Of a DNA stretch of 6,116 nt, positions 1-5,231 are shown in pieces (position 1 is the stretch's first letter; the number at the start of each line of letters is the position of its first letter). Both the position numbers and the translations under genes were made by a program. The stretch covers positions 1 through 6,116 of the forward strand of contig JAHEAK010000335.1 in assembly GCA_024642805.1 (NCBI GenBank), read 5' to 3'. The notes beneath the pieces were generated by a model. It had not been told where the DNA came from and searched no databases. It saw nothing but the letters and a program-made list of their open reading frames with translations. The stretch comes from Kofleriaceae bacterium (GTDB lineage: Bacteria > Myxococcota_A > Polyangia > Haliangiales > Haliangiaceae).

Positions 1-636
1 GAGGTGACTGTCGAGGCCGATGGCTACAAGCGATACGAGGCAGAAGTGGCGATTTCCGCCGGCCTCACCGAGGAATTGAGTATTAGTCTTATTCCTAGCG
101 GCGGCGGCGGTGGCGGCGGCGGTGGCAGCCCTGGGCGCATTTCCAAGATCGCTTTCGTGGGCGGCGCCCTGGTGACCGCCGGATTGGGCTTTGGTATTGC
201 CTACTCGGGTCTGCAAGTCCGCGGCAAGCTCACGGACGACAAAGAGGCTCGCTGGAATGACCTCTCCACTGGCAACCCCGATGCCTACAATGCCATCACC
301 GAGGGGGCAAATGGCAGAACGGTCCCCGGCTCGTGTGAGAAGGCCGAGCGCTATGACGGCCAGGGCGACGCGAGCCTCACAGCTTTCATCAAGGCGTGCA
401 AGGCGGGTGAGGACGGTGCCACCACCACCAACCTCTTCATCGCGGGCACGGCGGTTGCTGCGCTAGCTACGATGTACTTTGGCTACCACGGCTGGATCAT
501 CCACGGCGAGCGCCAGAGCCAAGAGCGCGACAGCAAGAATGACGATCGTAAGAAGAAGTCGAAGGGACGACAAGTCGTCGTGGTGCCGCAGTGGACCAAA
601 GAGTCTCTGGGCGCCGGCCTGAGCATCGAGTTCTAG
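1..636 (+). CDS. PEGA-domain membrane protein, 3' part (5' end outside window)
   Basis: The frame is open from base 1 to the TAG at 634-636, giving 211 visible codons. The first 30 or so residues (VTVEADGYKRYEAEVAISAG and the following LTEELSISL) are the last strands of a PEGA domain, an extracytoplasmic beta-fold. The beginning of that fold is missing, so the GTG at base 4 is unlikely to be the start and the gene is cut by the window edge. Counting from that GTG, nine glycines (33-41) form a linker. Hydrophobic segments at about 47-69 and 143-163 flank a polar loop with two cysteines (C111, C132). A Lys/Asp/Arg-rich stretch (170-189) follows, then a beta-like end finishing in GLSIEF. This order of PEGA, Gly linker, helix, two-Cys loop, helix and short beta-like tail is common in myxobacterial proteins of unknown function; the N-terminus often carries a kinase or TPR part, which cannot be judged here. 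It converges on the IgGFc-binding gene. Confidence 0.85.
   Translation, partial: EVTVEADGYKRYEAEVAISAGLTEELSISLIPSGGGGGGGGGSPGRISKIAFVGGALVTAGLGFGIAYSGLQVRGKLTDDKEARWNDLSTGNPDAYNAITEGANGRTVPGSCEKAERYDGQGDASLTAFIKACKAGEDGATTTNLFIAGTAVAALATMYFGYHGWIIHGERQSQERDSKNDDRKKKSKGRQVVVVPQWTKESLGAGLSIEF
100..126 (+). repeat. GGC/GGT codon run encoding nine glycines
   Basis: Nine consecutive Gly codons (seven GGC, with GGT at the fourth and eighth positions) lie between the PEGA domain and the first hydrophobic helix of the left-edge gene. The run is a flexible linker and also a simple-sequence tract prone to length change in whole codons. Confidence 0.9.
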
Positions 637-666
637 CTCGTCGAATCTTGCACGCTCGCGGCGCTG

Positions 667-699
667 CCAAGTTAGAGCTTTCGAAGCTTGCAGCCTTGG
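667..699. terminator. Candidate bidirectional terminator hairpin in the convergent gap
   Basis: In the 74-bp gap between two converging stop codons, the outer arms CCAAG (667-671) and CTTGG (695-699) enclose inner arms AGCTT (676-680) and AAGCT (684-688) around a TCG loop. The stems total 10 bp and are separated by internal loops of 4 and 6 nt. There is no T-run on either strand, so a classical intrinsic terminator is not proven; the call rests on pairing plus position. Confidence 0.35.
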
Positions 700-710
700 T
701 CCATCGAGCG

Positions 711-2666
711 CTAGAGCAGGTTGATGAGGCCGACGTTGGCGCCGCCCGGGTAGCCGTAGCTCACGAAGCTGTCCCAGCCCCACACGACTAGGCCGAAGGG
801 TTGACCGCCCACGGCTTCCAGCGTGTGCACGCCGTCGTCTTGAAAACCGGTCTCGCCGGGATGTGGTTCAGAGAGCGGGCAGCGAATGGCCTGGTACTCG
901 ACCAGCGAGCTACCCTGCTCGATCTCGCCGACGATCTCGTACTCGCAGCCAGGGATGACCTCGAGCAGCGGCAGGCTGTCGTAGAGGATCTCAGTGCCCG
1001 CGGGCACGGCCAATAAGAGAAAGTCGAAGGCGTACTTGTTGGGCACCAGGAAGAGGTACTTCTCGCGCCACTGTTCGATGGGTGGCAGAAGGATCAGTGA
1101 GGGGTCGCCACCAGGCGGGCGTTCGCCGCCGGGCAGGGTCGAAGGGATGCCCGTGGTTTGTTGCGAGCCTGGCACTTGGGCCACCGCGATAGGCGCGTTG
1201 GCGGTGATGGTGAAGTCGCGCTCGGCTTCGATGAGCACGGCCTCGCCGCGCTGCAGGGAGATGCGATCGTTTGGCGGCGGCAAGTTGGTGTAGACCCGGG
1301 TGTCCTCTTTGGTGGCCATGACCCGCCAGTACTCGGGCTCGTCATCGACCACGCCCACGTCCCAACCCGCTTCGGCCACGTAGCGCGATCGCGAGGGAGT
1401 CTTGACCGCGACGAACTTGCTGCCATAGGCGCGCTCGGGAAAGACCTGCTGCTCGAGATGATCGGCGCAGCAGCTGCGCTCGAGGAAGCTCTCGAAGTAG
1501 GGCGAGTCGGAGGCTTCGCTGCCGATGAAGACCGCGATGGGTTTGTCGGGGTTGTCTGAGAACAATTCTGTACCGGTAAAATCGCCGTTGAAGCCATCGG
1601 TCTCGAGGTTGATGACCTCACCGCGCCGCATGCTCAGGATGAGCTCGCCCCCTGCCTCGGTGGCGGGAATGTCAGCGCCGCCCAGGATCTTGGTGGTGAG
1701 ATGCACGACCACGGTGGTGTCGTCTTCGCTGGCCACGATGGTCAAGAAGGCGCGCAGGTCGATCGTGCCGTTGGTGAAAGGATCCGAGGTTAGTGCCAGC
1801 GTCTGCGGCCAGCCGAGCACCAGGTAGCGATCGTCGAGGGCCGTGGTCGGCAAGAGCAGCGAAGCGTCGTTGGAGAAGACGTTGACGTTTTCGAGAGGAT
1901 TGAACTGGTAGGCGATGAGCGGCGCGCTCGAGCTGACCCGATAGCCATGCATGGAGCGGAAGGTGCCAGGGCCGTCATTGAGATTGGGGGCCGAGGAGCC
2001 GTCGAGCTCGCGAGGATCCAGATCGATGATGGCCAGGCCGCCCGGCGAGACGCGGATATCCTCTTCGACCTTGGCGAACTCACCAACCGTGCAGCCGATG
2101 TTGGGATTGAGCGCGTCTTGTTCGGTGCAGAAGATTTCCACGTCGACCTTTGCGTCGACCTCGCTGGCGTTGGAGAGCACGACCGAGAACTGTTGTGCCG
2201 AGGCCGCGCCCTGATCGGCGACCACCGCGTTGTCGAGATCCACCGCCCAGTACTCGCAGCCCTCGTAGCTGCGGCTCTGCTCGGCCAGGGTGCAGGCGTT
2301 GATGCACTCGCCGTTGTTGCACACATCGGCGATGTCGGCGTCGCAGGTAGCAATGCGATCGGCGCCCGTGCCTTCCGGGTTGCAGCGGACGATGTCGAAG
2401 CCCTCGCAGCTGCGCGAGTTGGGCACGCAGGTGCGACAGCCAGTGCCGAGCACGCAGATCTCACCGCTCTCGCTGCAGGCCTGCTTCTCCACCCAGCGCT
2501 CGCCGTTGTCGGAACAGATCTCGTAGCTGTTCTCCGCGCAGCGGTTCTCGCCCGGATCACAGATGGCGTTCGGGCTTAGGCTGTCTTTGCAACCCGCAAC
2601 CAGCGCGCCGCTCGCTAGGGCGAAGGAAAGCGTACCCAGTAGGAATCGGCGGCGTATGCGCTCCAA
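711..2666 (-). CDS. Cys-rich lipoprotein with IgGFc-binding domain
   Basis: 651 residues. The start is TTG at 2666: a GAGG box lies 8 nt upstream (2675-2678), and no ATG, GTG or other TTG codon follows before the lipid-attachment cysteine. Residues 1-25 are a signal peptide (basic MERIRRRF, hydrophobic core, lipobox VAGC with C26), so the product should be lipid-anchored. RRRFLL resembles the RRxFL core of Tat signals, but the residue before the arginines is Ile, so Tat export is uncertain. Residues 26-137 hold 15 cysteines in C-x(n)-C repeats, as in other myxobacterial surface proteins. From about 138 (YWAVDLDN) to 640 the protein matches the IgGFc-binding N-terminal domain first described in the mucus protein FCGBP. 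Landmarks are LLLPTTALDDRYLVLGWP (271-288), FLTIVASEDDTTVVV (307-321), SCCADHLEQQVFP (398-410), GDPSLILLPP (520-529) and YGYPGGANV near the end; C574 and C596 may pair. Binding of immunoglobulin itself is not implied; adhesion or a matrix role is inference. It is the second gene of a unit with the TIG lipoprotein upstream. Confidence 0.93.
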   Translation of the reverse strand: MERIRRRFLLGTLSFALASGALVAGCKDSLSPNAICDPGENRCAENSYEICSDNGERWVEKQACSESGEICVLGTGCRTCVPNSRSCEGFDIVRCNPEGTGADRIATCDADIADVCNNGECINACTLAEQSRSYEGCEYWAVDLDNAVVADQGAASAQQFSVVLSNASEVDAKVDVEIFCTEQDALNPNIGCTVGEFAKVEEDIRVSPGGLAIIDLDPRELDGSSAPNLNDGPGTFRSMHGYRVSSSAPLIAYQFNPLENVNVFSNDASLLLPTTALDDRYLVLGWPQTLALTSDPFTNGTIDLRAFLTIVASEDDTTVVVHLTTKILGGADIPATEAGGELILSMRRGEVINLETDGFNGDFTGTELFSDNPDKPIAVFIGSEASDSPYFESFLERSCCADHLEQQVFPERAYGSKFVAVKTPSRSRYVAEAGWDVGVVDDEPEYWRVMATKEDTRVYTNLPPPNDRISLQRGEAVLIEAERDFTITANAPIAVAQVPGSQQTTGIPSTLPGGERPPGGDPSLILLPPIEQWREKYLFLVPNKYAFDFLLLAVPAGTEILYDSLPLLEVIPGCEYEIVGEIEQGSSLVEYQAIRCPLSEPHPGETGFQDDGVHTLEAVGGQPFGLVVWGWDSFVSYGYPGGANVGLINLL

Positions 2667-4744
2667 TAGCTGGCCCTCAAGTGTCGGTAGTTGAAGTCGT
2701 CGAAGCTCAGCTCCGGGATTTGAATGCTGTAAAACGTCCAGCTGACGTCTTTGTCGGTGGGAAAGAGCGGCACGTTCTTGTCGCTCAAGTCGGGAATCGG
2801 TGAGAGCAGGGCGCTGCCGCGCGAGAACATGCGCAAGAGCTGAGTGCCCTCTTCGTCGGAGAACTCGTGCATGTGAAAGGTTGGCAAGCCGGTGGCGGGC
2901 GCTTCGTTTTCGATCAGCACCGAGAGCGCGCTGGCCAGCGAATCGGGCGCTGGATCGATGGGCCGAGGCGTGCCCAGAAAATCACCAATGGTGATGGGCA
3001 GCGAGACATTGGTGATGGCGCTGGCGATGCGCACCGAGAAGGGACTGTTGCCGGCCTCCGAATAGGCGCCGACGATGAAGCTGTAGCTGGCATCGGCGAG
3101 GTTGCCTGTCAGCGGCGCCATGGAGGGCAAGAGGATCGATTGCTCATCATCGGCAAAGCGGAAGGTGCCTGGGCGCAGCGCGGGAGGCGGCTGCGCGGGC
3201 AGTCCGTGGGCGTTCATGATGATGACGCCCTCGCCACCAAGATCGATGAAAGGGCGAATCGTGTACTCGATGGGGCCCGCCCAACCGGGGGTGTTGCGAT
3301 TGGGCGGATTGTCGAGGTCGACCAAGAGCGCGGTGTCGAGAGGAATGTTGACCACGATGTCGACGCCGACAACGGTCTCGCCGGGGCCGACCAGCACACC
3401 GCGGGCGACGCCCATGGCAAAGGGCTCGAAGCTGTCGCTATCGGTGTCGTAGAGGCCAGCCATGGCCACTACCGCCGTCGCCGAAGGACGTGAGAGGATG
3501 TTGAACTCCCAGGCGGTCTTGTCAGGATCGTAGCCTTCGTAATCGATGATGACGCCGCCGAAGCTGCCAGAGAAGAGGGTGCGCGCGCTGGTCGCCACGT
3601 AGATGCGCTTGACCTCGGAGGGCGTGCGCGGTTCGGGCACGAGGTTCCAGACCGGAGAGCCCAGGCCGGTGGCGTCGCCAAACACGATGTTGCCGAGGAT
3701 GTGCCCAGACTGTGGACCGGGCGGCAGGGTGCCGGGCGGCGGCGGCGGAGGCGGTTGCCTGAGCATGATGGTGATGTCGCGAGCGTCGTAGCTGACGAAG
3801 GCGGCTGTCTCGTAGCCGGGCGCGGCGGCGGTGGTCGTGATCGGGCCGACCAGATCGGCGGCACTGAAGGAAATCTGGCCGAGACCATCGGCGTAGCCCT
3901 GCAGGGGCGAGCTCTGCGGATCGCCGATGCTGACGAAGGCGCCGTCGACGCCATTGCTAGTGTTGGCGTCGAGCACGACCACGTTGACATCGCCACTGAT
4001 AGCGCCGCCGCCCATGCCACCCGCGAATGGATCGGCGGTGGCGAGATAGGAGAAGGCGCGCCGGGCCTCGAAGTAATTGCCTGTCGTGCTCACCTCGACA
4101 TCAGCGGCACCGGAGGCGTTGGGTGGCGTGATGGCGGTCATGACCAAGGAGCCGACGACGTTGACGTCGGTGGCCTCGATGCCATCGAAGCGCACGCTGG
4201 TGCTGCCCTGCGCGAAATCGGTGCCGAAGCCATGGATGGTCACGCGCGTGCCGCCGGTCACCGAGCCCGCGGGTGGATCGACGTAGATGGCCTCGTAGCT
4301 GTAGCCCTCAGCCAGGCGCGCGGTCTCCGACCCTTTGCGAACTTCCACGTCAGCGAGGCCCGGCTCGCCGGGTGGCGTTTTGATCAAGATGCGCCGCGAA
4401 TCGACGAATTCCTGATCGAGGGGCTCGACCATGCGGCCGCCAATGAAGACCTTCGAGTCTTCGGTGAAGCCATTGCCGCGCACAGTGACATCTGTTCCGC
4501 CGACGAAAGGACCATTGCCGGGGTCGACGAACTGCACGCGAAAGCCAGCGGGCTGGGCGTCGGCGTAGGAGGCATCGCTGGTGCGCGGGCCGGCATCGCC
4601 GTTGGCAATGGCGGAGCTTTGCCCGCAGGCGGCAAGGGAGGCGCTGGTGACGACCGCGCCGAGCCAGAGCAAGAGCAGGAGCCGCGCGAGGAAGTGCGCT
4701 CCGCGTTTCGCCCCCGACTCGCACCCGAGGGCGCGGGTGCGCAT
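2615..4744 (-). CDS. Lipoprotein with two IPT/TIG domains and a carboxypeptidase-regulatory-like domain
   Basis: 709 residues from ATG 4744. The frame stays open further upstream to a GTG at 4942, but the added residues are low-complexity and polar and would bury the signal peptide, so the ATG is preferred; it has no clear Shine-Dalgarno box. Residues 1-39 form a signal peptide: a long basic n-region, core LLLLLWLGAVV, and lipobox LAAC with C40 as the lipid-attached residue. A Ser/Asp/Ala-rich spacer follows. TIG domain 1 is at about 68-150 (VDPGNGPFVGGTDVTVRGNGF, ending in GYSYE) and TIG domain 2 at about 152-234 (VDPPAGSVTGGTRVTIHG). A carboxypeptidase-regulatory-like beta-sandwich follows at about 245-330 (SGDVNVVVLDA through APGYETA). 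A proline-rich linker (331-343, seven prolines in a row) leads to a C-terminal part of about 365 residues, rich in beta-type sequence, that I do not recognise. TIG folds usually mediate surface interactions; no catalytic motif is seen. The gene ends 52 bp inside the next one. Confidence 0.9.
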   Translation of the reverse strand: MRTRALGCESGAKRGAHFLARLLLLLWLGAVVTSASLAACGQSSAIANGDAGPRTSDASYADAQPAGFRVQFVDPGNGPFVGGTDVTVRGNGFTEDSKVFIGGRMVEPLDQEFVDSRRILIKTPPGEPGLADVEVRKGSETARLAEGYSYEAIYVDPPAGSVTGGTRVTIHGFGTDFAQGSTSVRFDGIEATDVNVVGSLVMTAITPPNASGAADVEVSTTGNYFEARRAFSYLATADPFAGGMGGGAISGDVNVVVLDANTSNGVDGAFVSIGDPQSSPLQGYADGLGQISFSAADLVGPITTTAAAPGYETAAFVSYDARDITIMLRQPPPPPPPGTLPPGPQSGHILGNIVFGDATGLGSPVWNLVPEPRTPSEVKRIYVATSARTLFSGSFGGVIIDYEGYDPDKTAWEFNILSRPSATAVVAMAGLYDTDSDSFEPFAMGVARGVLVGPGETVVGVDIVVNIPLDTALLVDLDNPPNRNTPGWAGPIEYTIRPFIDLGGEGVIIMNAHGLPAQPPPALRPGTFRFADDEQSILLPSMAPLTGNLADASYSFIVGAYSEAGNSPFSVRIASAITNVSLPITIGDFLGTPRPIDPAPDSLASALSVLIENEAPATGLPTFHMHEFSDEEGTQLLRMFSRGSALLSPIPDLSDKNVPLFPTDKDVSWTFYSIQIPELSFDDFNYRHLRASYWSAYAADSYWVRFPSP
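2675..2678 (-). promoter_or_regulatory. Ribosome-binding site deciding the TTG start of the IgGFc gene
   Basis: On the minus strand the sequence reads GAGG, then 8 nt, then TTG (2666-2664). The site lies inside the last codons of the upstream TIG gene (at its His-Leu-Arg codons). It supports a non-ATG start, and ribosomes finishing the upstream gene would pass over it, which favours translational coupling. Confidence 0.65.
3734..3754 (-). repeat. Proline-codon run (seven Pro) in the TIG lipoprotein linker
   Basis: A GGC/GGA-type tract on the plus strand reads as seven consecutive Pro codons on the coding strand, extended by further Pro/Gly residues. It separates the carboxypeptidase-regulatory-like domain from the unrecognised C-terminal part and probably acts as a stiff linker. 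Confidence 0.85.
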
Positions 4745-4851
4745 GCGCTGCGGGTTGGGGAGGCTCACCCTTGCGAGTATGACATGTGGCGAGATGGACA
4801 CCGGACAGGACTGCCCGCTCTCTGAGCCGGCTCTGGGGCCCGGTCGTTGCC

Positions 4852-4882
4852 GATTCAAATACACAATGATTTCAGCAGTAAA
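4852..4882 (-). promoter_or_regulatory. AT-richer patch, possible promoter region for the lipoprotein pair
   Basis: This is one of two clearly AT-richer patches between the divergent genes, 108-138 bp upstream of the ATG at 4744. On the minus strand it contains TTTACT and, 15 to 17 bp downstream, weak TATTTG or TTTGAA hexamers. The match to a sigma-70 consensus is poor, so only the region is proposed, not exact boxes. Confidence 0.2.
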
Positions 4883-4922
4883 GGGCGGTGGGCGATCATC
4901 GGTGCCGGGATCCTCGGCTGGA

Positions 4923-4954
4923 GTCGGATCGACGTGCTCCACAGGAGCTCCGAC
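4923..4954. other. Bulged inverted repeat (hairpin potential)
   Basis: GTCGGA (4923-4928) pairs with TCCGAC (4949-4954), and inside it GCTCC (4936-4940) pairs with GGAGC (4944-4948) around an ACA loop. That is 11 bp in total, with a 7-nt one-sided bulge. No T-run follows on either strand, so a terminator is not favoured; a structured leader, small RNA or protein-binding site is possible. Confidence 0.35.
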
Positions 4955-4986
4955 CCTTGGCTCGATGGCCTCTGCACACGCACTCG

Positions 4987-5013
4987 GGCGGGGTGCGGAT
5001 CCCGCGACCCGCC
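4987..5013. other. Strong GC-rich hairpin
   Basis: Three stem segments stack: GGC (4987-4989) with GCC (5011-5013), GGGT (4991-4994) with ACCC (5007-5010), and GCGG (4995-4998) with CCGC (5002-5005). The loop is ATC, and single-base bulges sit at 4990 and 5006. This gives 11 bp in 27 nt, nearly all G-C. No T-run follows on either strand. Role unknown; if transcribed it would be the most stable element of a leader or small RNA. Confidence 0.45.
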
Positions 5014-5093
5014 AAGCTGGTCACGAGCGCCATCGCGAACCACCTCTTCCTCGAGTGCTTATCGCGCCGAGCCCGGCATAGCGACCATGGCCC

Positions 5094-5118
5094 TAGCAAC
5101 TAAGAACTTTGCTAAACT
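5094..5118 (+). promoter_or_regulatory. Inverted repeat with an extended -10-like element
   Basis: TAGCAA (5094-5099) and TTGCTA (5109-5114) are perfect inverted repeats separated by 9 nt, in a conspicuously AT-rich stretch. The right arm runs into TGCTAAACT (5110-5118), which resembles an extended -10 (TGn plus a hexamer matching TATAAT at four of six bases). No good -35 lies at the usual distance. An operator overlapping the promoter of the right-hand gene is plausible but unproven. Confidence 0.3.
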
Positions 5119-5190
5119 GAAGCACCGGCACACGAGACCGGCCCACCAGAGGGCAGGAACAAAGGCCAGGCACTTGACGCCACTGGCGAT

Positions 5191-5205
5191 GAGGTAGTCA
5201 CTATG
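5191..5205 (+). promoter_or_regulatory. Strong Shine-Dalgarno box plus ATG, out of frame with the gene that follows
   Basis: GAGG (5191-5194) is followed by 8 nt and an ATG (5203-5205), the best initiation site in the intergenic region. Its frame gives an 84-codon product ending at 5457 that is Arg/Pro/Ser-rich and looks like an out-of-frame reading of the real gene, whose frame is different. It may be the true start followed by a frameshift, or a leader frame, or chance. Confidence 0.45.
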
Positions 5206-5231
5206 AGCTCGAACGCGGCGTGCTACGCTGC

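Larger units (their letters stand above)
4745..5231. other. Divergent intergenic region, no convincing gene
   Basis: This stretch of 487 bp separates two start codons pointing away from each other, so promoters for both flanking genes should lie here. Open frames of 60-170 codons exist but lack good ribosome-binding sites, consistent third-position bias and recognisable protein features. What can be seen is a perfect palindrome GAGCCGGCTC (4824-4833), two hairpin-forming stretches (4923-4954 and 4987-5013), a hexamer inverted repeat in an AT-richer patch (5094-5114), a second AT-richer patch (about 4852-4882), and a strong GAGG box followed by ATG at 5203. No tRNA or known riboswitch pattern was recognised. 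Confidence 0.6.

Noticed and set aside
1947..2579. Open frame of 210 codons on the plus strand, opposite the IgGFc gene
   Set aside because: It is antisense to the Cys-rich and IgGFc parts, has an Ala/Val/Asp-rich composition, and shows no motif or ribosome-binding site.
3701..4825. Open frame of 374 codons on the plus strand, opposite the TIG lipoprotein gene
   Set aside because: The opposite strand encodes clear TIG domains and a lipoprotein signal; this frame is Ala/Gly/Asp/His-rich without domains, a usual mirror of GC-rich codon use.
4837..4870. Possible tRNA T-arm around GATTCAAAT
   Set aside because: The flanking bases do not form a 5-bp stem and no acceptor or anticodon arms were found.
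4745..4942. Upstream extension of the TIG lipoprotein to GTG 4942 (66 more residues)
   Set aside because: The added residues are polar and would place the signal peptide internally, which conflicts with the clear lipobox.
4847..5197. Open frame of 116 codons in the intergenic region, with GRWAIIGAGILGWS suggesting a nucleotide-binding start
   Set aside because: It has a TTG start without a ribosome-binding site, no steady third-position bias, and a later part that is Ser/Arg/Pro/Thr-rich and featureless; the GxGxxG-like match is probably chance.
5174..5204. TTGACG (5174-5179) as a -35 box for the right-hand gene
   Set aside because: No acceptable -10 lies 16-18 bp downstream, and transcription would begin at or beyond the GAGG/ATG site.
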